From Chamaecrista fasciculata (Eukaryota > Streptophyta > Magnoliopsida > Fabales > Fabaceae): a stretch of DNA of 64,000 nt. Position 1 is the first letter of the stretch, and every line of letters begins with the position of its first letter. This document shows, in pieces, positions 25,101-38,500 of the stretch. A program made the position numbers and the translations under genes. The stretch spans positions 206,085 to 270,084 of the forward strand of contig QANZ01026932.1 in the NCBI GenBank assembly GCA_003254925.1. The letters run 5' to 3'. The notes under the pieces are model-generated. The model was not told where the DNA came from, did not search any database, and was given only the letters and a program-made list of their open reading frames with translations.

Positions 25101-28100
25101 CCAATATGGATCCAAATTCTCAGCTCCGTAGATGGAGTGAATCGTCAGAAGGATTTGTGGGTCACAAGCTATGTCACCAAAACAAGGAGGTAATTTTCAT
25201 GACAATTTCCCTCTAGTTGTTTAGCTCTTGTGTTAAGGGCTCTATGAGTTTGTCGACGGATTTTATCCCCAAAAAAATTGAACTAATGAAAGTCAGAGTT
25301 ACTATATACCTGGCAGATAAAATGCATGAAAGCCGCTTTGTTAGGTGCCTTGAGAAGAGAAAAAATGGCTGAGACTACAATCCAGGATTTACAGGCTGAA
25401 ATTGAACGATTGAACTTCTTGGTATGTCTAGTTTTGATGCAAAAATTAGATTTCAGATTACCTCCTTTAGCCTTGCATAAAAAAAACTTGTTTACCTAAA
25501 AGATGTGGCTACCCATTTTTTCAGGTTTCTCTTCTTATTAAGCGCCTATGATGATTGATCTCGTGAGTTTAAAATTCATTTATCCTCTGCAGGCTCGACA
25601 AAAGGAAGAGGATACTCAGTATACTGCGTTTAAGTTGAGGCTCTGTGAGGAGAAAATTAAACAACTTGAATTATTAGTAGATGGTGCACTGTCAGCTGAA
25701 AAGCATCTCGTGGAGGAAAACAGGGCTTTACGGGAGGAGATTGAGGAGCTTCAAGCGAGGGCTGAAAGAAACCCAGAATCAACCAGGCTTGCTTTGGAGA
25801 ATGATAGAATTTCATATCAACTACGACAGTAAGTTAAACTAAGAATTAATGCTCATAAACTCATACTGTATTCCAGTGACAGATTTTGAATCAGTGACCA
25901 GGTTCCAAGACTTTTATGAGCACGGAGAGCGGGAAAGATTGCTTACTGAACTTTCTGAATTACGTGATCAGGTTTTATAAATCATAACAATTTTTCCCAA
26001 TCACTTCTGGAAATTAAAATCCACCTTTCTTATGGATCATATTATGGATATCTGAAATGTGTTTTTCACATGCAGCTCGTCGTCCATCTTCAAGAGAAAA
26101 TTACATTTCCCATGCAAAATGAAAACCAGGTCCAGTCATCTTTAGTTATGAAGTTTCTTTTTTTGGCTAGTGAAGATTTCCTATTTTTACTTGCTCTCCT
26201 TTATGTTTCAGGATAGTGATACTAAACAGGACTTGCAAGATTGCCAGATTATGAATTCCAAATTGCTTCGGTAGGCGGTGTGCTTTTTTTTTTTTTTAAA
26301 AAAAATCAGAGGCGGTCAAACCTTATTCCATTTTCCGCATGACTGTTTGATTCATTCATTCGATTGTTTTGTTTTATTTTCTGTTCCCTCATTAATACTT
26401 TAGGTAGAAGTGAAAGTGTTCAATTGTACCCCAAAACGAGTCTAATTGAACTTATTAACAAATTTTGTTATTCCTTCCTTTCCCCTTTTATGTTGCAGTG
26501 ATGTAGATAGACTACAAACAGAATTTGGAAAGTATATAAACTCTGATCGAGTGATGTCTGATTCGGTAAGTATTTCTTAGATATACGTACAGTTCGTGTC
26601 AGCATATGGCTGGACCTTTTTTCTTCATGGAGTTTAGTAAAAGTTGTGAAACAAAATACAGATATGTGCTTTCTTCTTCAATAAATAAGTTCATAACTGT
26701 TAGATTTTACAGGTTGATACAACTTCTTTTAAGGATGAGATGCCATCGTATACTTGGGCAACTGATGATGTTTTAGCAAATAAAATTGAAGAAAATTCGT
26801 TGGGTGCCTTAGAAATCCCCGCCAAAGATAATGAAGATAACGGACAGAAAGTATTGGAGGCCAAATTGGAAAAAATGAGTAAGGATCTTGAGGCGGTTAA
26901 GTTACTTAATGAACAACAACAAGAGAAATGGGCATTACAGCTATCTCAGAAAACTCAGATTGAATTAGTCTGTGAAGAGGTTGAGATGGAGACCACAAGA
27001 ACAATATTGCACTTGCAGGAAGAGATTGCAGGTCTTCAGTCAGATTTAGAAGGGAGGTTAAGCTCTGTTGCCCAAGAAAATACAGAGCTAAGAAATATGG
27101 TGGCAAAAAAAGAGGAGGAAATACGGACACTATGTTTGGAATGCGAAAGAGCGACGCTGGAACTAACAACCTTCCTTCTAGATGGCTCTAGATCTCTTAA
27201 AGATGCCTGTGGTCAAGTAGAAAGCATCACTAGTTCATTTCCTGAAGTCAATGCTAGGATTAGTGAACACTTTGGCATGGCTGTCAAAAGCTATATTGAG
27301 AAGGAGGAAACAATTCAGCAGCTGCAAAGTAGCTTGGAAGAAGCGCAGAAGATGGTAATGGACATGGAATCTAAGATAAGTTCCTTGAAGGAAGCAACTG
27401 TAGCCTTAAGTGCATTTCAACCAGTACATAACAATGAAGACAGTGAAGATAATGAAGACTCAATTCAATTGAGAATGTTGTTGAATGAGAAGACCAATGT
27501 GGTAAAGATGCTAGAAAATGAAGTCAAATATAAAAATGATCAGCTCAGCAAAGCAGATAGACGAGCTGATGCTGCTTTTTTACTAGTGAAGTGGCTTTGT
27601 GATAGTCAAAAAGTAGTCCACACAAATGTTGTCCAGGGAGATATTTCCATTCCTGAACAAGATATGATCACTAAACTGCACAGTCAAACTATGTATGAGA
27701 ATCAGGGTGGTAAAAATCTTGTGATTCCAAAAGATCTATTTGCTCAAGTTGAGTTGACCAAACTAGAAGTACCGGAGATGGAGAGTGCTGATGATGCTTT
27801 TTGTGCGGACAGAGAAACACATAGAACAGATTTCCAAACAAGTGCCTTCAGCCTTTCTCCTTATAGGGACTTGGTTCTGGATTCTGTCAAACAAATTCAG
27901 GACTTGAATACAGACAAGTGTCTGAAGTTTGAAGACTGGTTGCACTCACTGAATCAGATACAAAAGGAACTTCTTGTTATGAATACAAAACTAAGTGTCA
28001 TAGAGAATTATTTTAACGCAAAAATAGATCTGTCTAATTGCTCATTAATGGAGGAAGATCTCACTGATTCTGATGCATTGAGTCTTGATAGTTCTTCATT

Positions 28101-31100
28101 CTCTGATATATCAACTGAAGCTGAGAGCATTACTTCCGGAAACATGTTGCATGGGTCCACAAGTAGCCGCCGGTTTAGGTTTCCTGGAAAAATAACTGAG
28201 CAAATGGTGAATTTGAAATCTGAAAGAGGTGTCACAGCTCAAGCTGATAATCAAGAATCAGAAAATGCACAACACATGAAGAGGTCAACTGAAGGTGAAG
28301 CAGCAGCATCCTGTCTGAGACATGAATTATTTGCTACTTACGAAGCTTTCAATAAACTGTATGTCAATTTCTCTGCACTTTGCCAAGACTTGGATGGTCA
28401 AAATTGTTCTTGCTCCAAAGGTACCATTTCTTTTCAGTTCTTCCATTTCCCATCCATAAATATTAGTCACTAAAGATAGTCCTTTTATGTCTAGTCTTTT
28501 GAAATTACTGAAAAGGTTAATAATAATGTTATGATGAATGATAGAAGTGACAAAGGAGTCTCGTTTTGAATTGATGATGCAAAAAGCCGAAGCAGGGTGC
28601 CAGAATGACATGGAGGTATCTAGCTATCCTTTAAGCTGCTAAACTCTCCTAAAATGACTGCAAAACAGCTATATAATTATTAATTATTGCTCTAATTTGG
28701 ATATCGTCAAAAGTTTTACTAAACCCGAACAACAACACTTGATTTTTATGATTTTGGTTGTTTAACTGTGATTCAGGTATTTGGTGATATGAAAACCAAA
28801 CTTGCTGACGGATTCTTAACCAAATTTGAGGAAGCTCATGCAACCGTTAAGGAAGCAGATTTTATGCTCCATGCTTTGACAGAAGCATATGAAGATGCTA
28901 AACAGAAGACTGTCACGTGGAAGCAGGTTGGCCAAAACCTGATGACGGAGAAAGCAAGCTTGGCAGAACAAGTTCAACAACTTAAATCTTCAATATTCCA
29001 TAAAGAAGAAGAAATGCAATTACTAATGGATCACGTCCATTCCACTTTGATAGAGATGGCGAATTCAGTTGCAATGCTTGAAGAGTGTTTCTTGCAAGTG
29101 CAAACAGAAGCGCAGAAGAAATTCACGGGACTTTATTCCGATGTTTTGTTGGTTTGTCAGGAGCCGATATCCTTTATAAAAAGCCTGAGAACATCTCTAG
29201 AAGATATATGCTCTCAGACTACGGAGGAAAGATTTATATCTTTTGTGCTGAGCAATTGCTATAAAACAGAGCTTGTCAGTAAATTCCCCTTCTTTAGTGT
29301 AAACCATAATCTTCAATCGGTTAGACACGGGGAATCGAGTAATTTGTTTGATATTGCTCCATCTGTAGATTCCGTCAGGGCTACATGTAATGAAAGCTTA
29401 GGGAAAAGTGATATCCAAAATTTGCTAGAGGAGCAGGACTTGCCCAATAGTAAATTAATGCATGAAAATATGGCTCTTAGAAAGGAATTAGAGAGGAAAG
29501 AAGAGTTACTAGAGGGTTTACTTTTTGACTTTAGGCTGTGTCAGGAGTTAGCTTCCAACGGAAAAGACATTAAGGAAGAGACAGAAAAGTTAATTGTGTC
29601 TTTAAGCCAAGTTCGGCAGGAGCTAAAGATTAAGACTGTTCAACTTGAAGATACTCTGTTTCAGAATAGAAAACTTGAAGGTTCTCTTGCTGACGCTGAA
29701 AAGGCCTTATCTACATCAAATTTTGAGCTTGGGCTTGCTCAAGAATCAATTGAGAAGTTCTCAGTTCAAAATGCTGAGTTAAGGGAGCTCTTGAAAGAAC
29801 TCAACGCCAAAAAGTCTGAAGTTGAAGAGCAGTTGGATGAACAGAAAGAAATGATCAGAGGATTGGAGAAAGAAATTGTTTATTTGACCTCTTCGCTGGA
29901 AAATAGATCACTATCCTTGTTAGAAGGAGTTAAGGATGAATTAAGAAAGGTTATCATAGAGAGAGATCAACTTCATGAAGAAGTTTGTGTCTTGAATGAC
30001 AAGCTTGAGGTGGCTTATTCTTTCGCTGACGAGAAGGAAGCTATTGCCATGGAAGCTCGTCAGGTAGCTATTTAATTGATTTCCGGGTCTTTCTACTGTC
30101 AAATGACTTTTATGGGTAGAATTGTCCTCTGTAAAACACTAAAACTTATTTCTCGTGTGCAGGAGTCAGAGGATAGTAAACTCCGTGCTGAGCAGAAGGA
30201 AGAGGAAGTCAAGATTCTAGAACATTCCGTTGAGGAGCTTGAGAGTACCATAAATGTTTTAGAGAAAAAGGTTATTTTCTTGCACAATTGACATGCTTGA
30301 CCCCTAATATGGCTTGAATATACATGATGTTTTACTCGATGACCTTTTGATTTTGGACTCAAGTATCAGCTAATCTTTCTGATGACTAAAATCCGATGTT
30401 GCTCTTTAGGTGTATGAAATGGATGAGGAGGTGGGAAGACATCATTTAATTAGGGATTCACTCGAAAAGAAACTCCAAGCTTTGAAAGAGAGATTGCAAG
30501 CAGTTGACAACTTAGCCCAACATACAGACACAGATAGTACAGGGATTCAACAAACTGAAGAGCCAATATCTAGGTCAAACCTGTTGTTTTCTTGATTTGT
30601 ATCATTGCCTTCTGGCTTTATTGTTCTGAATGTCGGACAAATAATTATGTTGCAGACAATCATCCCATAAATTAACGGAACTTCATGAAGCACTTAATCG
30701 GATAAAACTTCTTGAAGAGGAAAAGGCCGAACAAGATAACCAGGTATTCTCAAAGTCTCTGAAAAGTAGTTAAAACATATGATTAAGGTATTTCTATTAC
30801 CTCTTAGTTTTGAATTCTGACATTTTGTCAATATTTTGAAAGATCAAACAATGCAAAGAATACATCTCTGAAGTCGTATTGCATGCTGAAGCTCAGGCAT
30901 TGCAGTACCAACAGAAGGTACAAGCACACTCTAAGTTCATATTCTTTCAACTTGGTTCTGGATTCCATTGTGTTGAGAATAAAGTTTGATTACCAATATT
31001 TGTTTTTTTTACTCCCCAAATAAATGTCGGTTTAAGTCGTTATATTCTTGCCTGACTCCTCATTTCCTTCTGTATCCTTCTCAACAGTACAAAAGCCTGG

Positions 31101-34038
31101 AGTCCATGTTTCGTGAAGTGAGAAAAGAAATGTCAAATTCAACATCAACAGCAGCACCGGAAAAGATCGAGAGAAGCTCAATTAGGCCAAGATCAAGCTC
31201 ACCATTTAGATGCATTTCAAATCTTGTTCAGCAGATGAATATTGAGAAAGATCAGGAATTGTCCGTGGCAAGGCTCCGTGTGGAGGAATTGGAAGCACTA
31301 GCAGCTAGCAGGCAGAAGGAGGTCTCTAAACCTTCTTTTCCTTTTTCTTCTTTTTCCTTCGATCACTGTCCTCTGAGTAAATGCTTGAACACTAGTATAA
31401 TTTTTCATTCGATGATGATAATAATTCTAAATGATATATTGAATGAACGATACTAAATGAAGTCTTTTCAAACCGCTTAAATCATAAGGAATTTAACTTT
31501 AGTTAAAATGTAGTTCAATATGTATCCAAATTTTGTCACACACTCCAAAACATATCAGGACTAACAATTATGTTGAAGTATCACTCAAACTAAGATTTTA
31601 GCGATTAAATAGGATCTATAAACCTGGTTGAAACAAATATTCACTCTGTGGTGGCTTTATAATCAGGTATGTATGCTACAAACAAGACTGGCTGCCACTG
31701 AAAGCATGACCCATGACGTCATTCGGGATCTTCTTGGTGTCAAAATGGACATGACCAACTATGCAGTAAGTTTCGGCCTCATTTTATGAGAGGGTTACTT
31801 TTTGTTTACGATTTCTCATTTCCTTGCCTTTATGCTTCTTGTTATCTTGTATATTCCAGAGTTTGATAGACCAAAGCCAGATTCTGAAATTAGTGGAGGA
31901 GGCTCATCGTCTAAGAGAGGAGTTCCTTGCAAAGGTACTCGATGCCAAGACTATGATGTCTTCCCTTTTTATTCTTATTTGATACTTTATATTGTTTTAT
32001 ATCTAAGTATTTGTTTTTTATGTGGCTATTTTTAGGTCCTTGTTTATTTTAAGGTTGTTTTATTGTTACCTAGAGGTGTATGCAGCAACTGTTGCCAAGA
32101 TCCTTCTATTCATGTAACCAGAGGCTGACATTAAGGATTTTTTTTACTGAAGTGGGGGAAAGTATTTTTAAGGAAAATATCTACAAATTTTGTTTTTTTT
32201 CTCCCTATAATCTTTTTTTTTTATTCATTCTCCCTATAATCTGGATATGATGGAAAATGACATTTTTTTTTAATGTCACTTTTTTCAAATTTTTTGACAT
32301 CGAAAGTTAACCTCAACTATTTGTATGTTAGCCGAGGTTAACTTTTACATGACACGTGTCCCCTATTGAAGAAAAAATTGACAAATGTGACTTTGAAAAA
32401 GAAAAGAAAAAAAAAAACTTAACAAAATGTCATTTATAAGGAGAAAAACTTTTTTTTTTTTTTGTAGACTTTTGTAGGAATTACTTCTCTCCATACCGTT
32501 ATTTCAGTTAAAAAATTGTTATTAATATGAAATTCTAGAGAGATAACTTCCATTATATTCTTTTTTTTTTGGGTCCAGTCCATTATATTCATATATCATC
32601 ATATGATTTATTTTATCATGTGTTATCTTAATTTATCATTGTACTTTTCATTAGGAAAAAGAGGTTCTTAACCAAAAGCTCCTGATTGATGAACTACTCG
32701 AAGAAAGAGAGAGGTTAGTATGGAATAATTAAACTGTCTCATTAATGTTATATCTTATTTTTCAGAATATTGACTTACTTACCTTGCTCCATATTTAAAT
32801 TAGGGTAAATTACACTTTGGTACCCTGTAGTTTGACCCTATTTCACTTTGGTACCCTGTGGTTTGAAACTTGACACTTTGGTACCATGTGGTATTCTCCA
32901 TTAACACTTTGGTACCCTTTGGAGCTATTTTGTAATTTTAACCATAATAAATTTTACAAAAATTACATATTGACCCCAAAAAAATTTTAAATTTTTCATT
33001 TTAGTCCCTATATAATATGTATCCAGGGACCTATTTGTAATTTTTTGAAAATTTTTTGGGGTCAATATGTAATTTTTGCAAAATTTGTTATGGTTAAAAT
33101 TACAAAATAGCTCCAAAGGGTACCAAAGTGTTAATGGAGAATACCACAGGGTACCAAAGTGTCAAGTTTCAAACCACAGGGTACCAAAGTGAAATAGGGT
33201 CAAACCACAAGGTACCAAAGTGTAATTTACCCTTTAAATTATACTGCTCTTTTTGTTTGCTATATGCGTACATTCCATTTGAAGAACACAATAGAGGCTA
33301 CCGAACTTATTGTCCATTGTTCTCAATCCTTTGATTATGTCACTCAGCTGCAAATTGGAGTTGAAAACTAGAGATGCAGATATACTCGCTACGCAGATAG
33401 CCGTGCAGAAACTTCAAGAGCGAGATCAGTTGCTTTTAGCCCAGAATGATATGTTGAAGGTAGAAAATGTCACATTTGTCGAAAGTTCTCAAAAGTAAAC
33501 TGAGTGAGCACCCGCTATGATGAAGTAATGTTCATAAATTTTTACTGTTTTTGATTGTAGATGGATAAGACCAACCTCATAAGGAAGGTTGCAGAGCTGG
33601 ATGACATGGTTAAAACTCTCTATGCCACAAGAGACCACCAACAACTTGTCCAACATTCATCAAAGATTAAGGCATTTATACTCATAAAATACTGGAGAAA
33701 TTATATTTTTCAGTCTATAAATTTGTTTCAAAATAAAGATTTAGTCCTTAGATTGGAAATACATTTTTTAATTTTTACAAATATCAACTATTACCCAAAA
33801 ACATATTTTCAATATTTAGAGACTAAATCGTATTTTTGAGTCAAATTCAAGATTAAACAATAAGTTTACTCTAAAAGACTGCAACAGTTACTTCTCAGTT
33901 CTCACTCACTCATGCACCTTCCTTCCTGTTTCTGGTTTACAGGATAGGAGCTCTCTGAAATTGGGTAATGTGGAAATCAGCAGAAGGCTGTCTCAGTCTG
34001 AACGGCTTCTTTCTCGTGAGAATAATCCACACGGCTAG
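22156..34038 (+). CDS. POK1: KIN-12 kinesin, POK1-type phragmoplast-orienting kinesin
   Basis: Plus-end kinesin of the plant KIN-12 class; POK1/POK2 sit at the cortical division zone and guide the phragmoplast. By hand-splicing, about 33 exons stay in phase and give about 2,211 residues, near POK1 of Arabidopsis (about 2,070) and well above KIN-12A/B (about 1,300). After a Ser-rich N-terminal tail of about 185 residues comes the motor (about 186-525): VLIRIRPL, P-loop GQTGSGKT (267-274, split by an intron after GQ), switch I NCKSSRSH (about 390-397), switch II DLAGSE (about 425-430), then [11 protein letters not shown]. The rest is coiled coil, with two large exons at 26713-28420 and 28777-30063. 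The end reads [11 protein letters not shown] 34036-34038. The donor of the next-to-last exon (about 33647, GTCCAA) is weak; an earlier donor after DDM (33608) is possible. Gene order supports POK1 over POK2. Confidence 0.9.
32160..32480. repeat. Probable degenerate foldback element in a kinesin intron
   Basis: Inside the intron between exons ending 31934 and starting 32655. GGAAAATGACATTTTTTTTT is inverted against AACAAAATGTCATTTA, and CGAAAGTTAACCTC against GAGGTTAACTTT. The ends are poly-T rich and no target duplication was found. Confidence 0.4.
32813..33232. mobile_element. Foldback MITE, 420 bp, 9-bp target duplication, in a kinesin intron
   Basis: Nearly the whole element is a hairpin. 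It starts GGGTAAATTACACTTTGGTA and ends with the inverse TACCAAAGTGTAATTTACCC, with repeated CTTTGGTACCCTGTGG modules. Perfect direct repeats TTTAAATTA flank it (32804-32812 and 33233-33241). The 9-bp duplication indicates a Mutator-type MITE. It lies in the intron 32714-33347 of the POK1-type gene and does not touch the splice sites. Confidence 0.93.
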
Positions 34039-35598
34039 ACCTTAACAGCTTTGAACATTGAAGAGCATACAGTTTTCAGTTTTGTATAGTATATTCTGTT
34101 GTTTATTGCACCAGTTGGTTTTGTTACTTTGTACATAGTATACTCTCGTCTAGTACATTGGGTTCCAACTCCCAAGGGTGACGTGGATATTCATAGGATT
34201 AATTGAAAGGTATCCACTTCAATTAAGAATGAATAATATGGTGACTGATTCGTATGTCTCTTTTCAACGTTAACACACCCGTTTCTCTGCAGAATTCTAC
34301 TGATGATGTAACGAGCACTTTTCAGGGACGGAGTTGAAGATATGCATTCCTGAAGGTTTCGAGTATTGGCAATTTTTGCTATCATTCTCTATGTATTTTT
34401 TTTCTCGCTCAATGTTTGAGAATCTCGCTCTATTCTATTCAATTGATCATTGTGATTTGTAACTGTCGCACATTTACCTTGTTTAGTGAGTTTCATTTGG
34501 TCATTGGTCGTGTTTGGCTATAACGCACGTTATTCACTATTGAATAATTTCTTATAGGATGTTTTTTTGGTCCTTTTTAACAAGTTTCATTTGGTCATTT
34601 CTCCAGCATGATTTTATAACTTTTTTTTACCGTTGAATAGTTTTTTACGAGATGTCACGACAAATGTCTTGCCCAAAGAAGAAATTTGGGCTTTCATGTG
34701 AGGAAACATAGAAGGGATATGGGGCAAGACAAGCGAGCGACTATTTTTCCCCATAGAAATGAGTCGAGATTAACTATCAATTTATCAGAAGATACAATTT
34801 ATCAGAAGTCAGAACAGAACAATCAAGTATACAGTTTCAAATAGTAAATAGCTGGCCTTTGGAATAATATGCATATCAAGTCCAGCTGAATTTATCTATA
34901 TTCAAGATTAACTATGGCCCATTTGTTAAGAAGGGAACAGAGTTGCGTATGGGCATTTCACAAAAAATTTCAACATGACAGATTACATCACATGTTAATA
35001 TGGAATAGTCAACCCTAATCTGAATGCTTTGTTACTTTAAAGTTTTGTCCCTAAAACTCCATCTCATTTCAATTTCCATTACCAATTACCACACATGATT
35101 CTCCTGTAGATGGCATGGCATTGAGCTCGAAATATTAGCATGTCTCACTTCTCATAAGTCGTTTACGAAGTCATAAACGTGAACCCCATCATAACAATAT
35201 TTGATTAGAAAAATTTTAAAGTCGGATGCAGATGGATATACCAGTCAAAACAATCATTCTACCGAATGATTTAAAATAATAAACTGCAAATAACATGTTG
35301 CAGAGGAATTACTAAGAAAACATTCTACATTGTCCATGTCAACAGCCACATATTTCAAGAAGAGCTGATCAACTATTGCAATCCTATACCAACTAAATTT
35401 GGAATATATTTACCAGAAAAGGGGACAAAAAGTCATATACATTTCCTCTTTCCATTTTTCTATATTTTATCTTCTAAGAAATCAGGTTAGATGCAACTAA
35501 CATATAAGTTATACCTGTAGGACTTCAAAATTAACAAAATCTGCAACATCAACCTTCTTGATTTTCACTCGCTTTAGTGTCAAATCAAAATGCTGTTA
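34039..35598. other. 3' intergenic region between convergent kinesin and CAMTA genes
   Basis: The kinesin 3' UTR probably occupies the first few hundred bases, and the CAMTA 3' UTR the last ones. No gene, RNA or repeat is recognised. Confidence 0.6.
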
Positions 35599-38500
35599 TT
35601 AACTAGTTCCACCATCACCAACCTGTTCAATTTTATGCCAAAACAAGCAACAACAAATACAAATAAATCAGATTCGCTAACAATAAACAAAAGAAAAATA
35701 TCATCACTCAGAATAAATTTAATTAAACCTTATGCCTCTGGCTGAACAGCACCAATTAATAAAAAAGATGGTCCAGAACAAGAAAATTAGATAGAAGAGT
35801 ACCATGGAATTTTGAAATTTCATGACAAGCCTCATATACTGATCGCGTGCCTCTGGGTGATGAAGCATGGACTTAACTCTAGCCAAAGCCTTATTAACAT
35901 TATCAGATTTCTGTCTTCGCCCAATGCTCAGAAATTCATATTCATCACTTTTTTCGGCACCAGAAGCCATAATGCCAACTGGCTGCTGAACACGAAATCC
36001 TCGCAGACCAGCTCCTTTCCGCCTCCATCGCAGTATTGCTTTCTCCACAATGCTAACAGACCAAACAACTTTTTTGTATTGCTTACGAACTTGGTGTCCT
36101 CTGACATGGGCCTATCAGAAGAGTCAAGCATAATGAGGATAAAACATTGCCTTGATCACAAATGTCAGTTATGTTAGGAAAAGAAAATAATAATAGTGTC
36201 AGCACTACTGAACATGAGAACTGGAAAACTGCCAATATCAAATACAATAAAATATAGAATTACCTACATTAAATCAAGAAAAGCATCTAAAATTCAAGCA
36301 TGATCCAAATGCAAATAAAATACAGGATACATAGTTTGATATGTAAGTACCTGAATTTTTACAATTCGATTGCGTATCTTCAAAAATTCTTTTCTTCCCT
36401 TCCACCCATGATATTTTTTTTGGATCTTTAAAGCTGCAAAATGCAGGTAATCTTCAAAGTGACCTGTCTTATGAAACTTGCTTGAAGAGCCAGCGGCGAC
36501 TAGGTTAAGTTCTGCTTCGGATATATCGCTGCTAGTTTTGGTTAATTGTCTCTGATGGAATGATCTTGCTCTAAAGGCGGCTTGAACTAAAGCAGCTGCA
36601 CGAGCTGATTTTCGAAAAACTGCAAGTGACTCTTTTAGATGGCGTTGCTCATCCATTGTCATATTAGATGAGTCAGCTTGAGCAGTCTCAAAAGCACTGT
36701 CAGCAGCTTTGAGTGCATCAATGTTGTCCATCTCATTTTCATTGACAGTCAATGTAGATAAACGACTTGTCAGGTCGGCCTCGGCTAAATATGCTGCAAT
36801 GCCTTTATGTCCTCTACTTGAAGCTAAATCAGCAGCTGTTAGTCCTTCAGGAAATATTGATGTTGGATCCTCAACAGCACCTGGGGCTGCACCTAACTTG
36901 ATCAGCACAATCACAGTTTCCTCTCTGGGGAAGAAGAAAGAAAGAACAAGGTACAGATGCAAAGTTAATACAGGAACTTGTTTAACCATAACAAAAGGCG
37001 CTTTGTTTCTTTGCTTAAAAAATAAATAAAGCAAAATTAGGAATATGTTTTAAAAACAAAATACAACTGGAGTCATACCTCCTGACATTCAACAGGTTAG
37101 ATGCATTTCCAGTATGGAAGAAAGAACATACTCAATATAGAAAGACAAAATCAATAATACATGAAGTCAAACAAAGTTTGTATGGCCCATAATTTATGCT
37201 CTCTAGTAAAATGCTATACATCATGCGAGAGATGTATATAAGTGCAAACTCATCATCCAAAGATAGTAAGGTCTTTGAAAGAAAAGAATCTCCAATAGAA
37301 TCTGACCTCCCAAAATATGATGCCCAGTGAAGACCTGTTCTTCCTCGAGCATCTCTAAAGTTTGGATTGATACCAGCAGCAGCTAAGGGATACATAGCCC
37401 ATGCATAACCAAGAGAAGCAGCCAAATGTATAACTCCTTGGCCTTCATTATCCAACTCATGGGGTCCTTTTCCTTCTTCATGGACCTTAAACACCAACCA
37501 CTCATAAAGCTTGTCTCTCAGGAGTCTCTGTATTAACACATCTCTAGGGTTCACGTAGTCACTTTCGCTGATCTTCAAAGTATCTTGAAATAATCCACTC
37601 TCATTTCTCATCGAGTACATTGTTTCCTTAAGTTTACATTTGTCACATTGAGAAATAGAGCAGTTCAACCATTTCTTCTCAGGTCCCAAGTCTACTAACT
37701 TTAGAAGTCGCAATTGAAGGTATATTTCATCTTTTGGTGTGATTTTGACACCCTTTGGACCCACAGTTGGGTTTTCACGATATTCAAACTCTCTCACTTC
37801 ACTGCAGGCTAACCTATTACTGCAGGTAACATAAAATGGAACACGACCAGGCAAATGGAGGGGAGTGTAGCACCGTATGACATTATCAGTCAAAACTTCA
37901 GCAGAAACCTCAATTTCACCAAACATACATCCCCACTTTCGCTCAGTAGAAAGCTTCTTACTCCCCAGGAATGTGCCAACTATTAAAACCTTTATAGGAA
38001 GAAACACATCAAGTGTCAGTTTTTGAATTTAGAATTCTTGATGATGCAACTGCATGGAGAATGAAGGCATGTGCATAAGAATGTAATATAATACAAAAGT
38101 AAAGCATAAACCTTTGTTTTAACTCCAGAATATGCCCAATCTGGAGAAAACTCGTGGAAGGTAAATAGTTGTTCTTGGGAAAGAGAAGGACCCAATGAAT
38201 CCATATCCAACTGCATCTGTAAACTGGACACTTCCTTATCCCCGTTAGGGGCATTAAGTGTATTCCAATAGTTTCCAGAGTCTGAAGCCATCAAGGAATC
38301 ATCACAATCTCCACCAATTTCCTTATCCAACCATCTTCCAAAACTATCTAGTTTCTTCAGCTCTCCAGATTTATTATGTTCTGATCCACCATTATATATA
38401 CTTCCATTTTGAAGTTTTTGTTCAAATAGGACAGATGAAGTTTCAACAGCTGGATGATCAGAAGGACCGCAGAACTGAGAATGATCTGCATTTAAATCAT

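Noticed and set aside
32925-33116. 63-residue frame found in near-identical form at 44883-45074
   Set aside because: Both lie inside copies of the same hairpin MITE; the repetition comes from the element, not from a gene.
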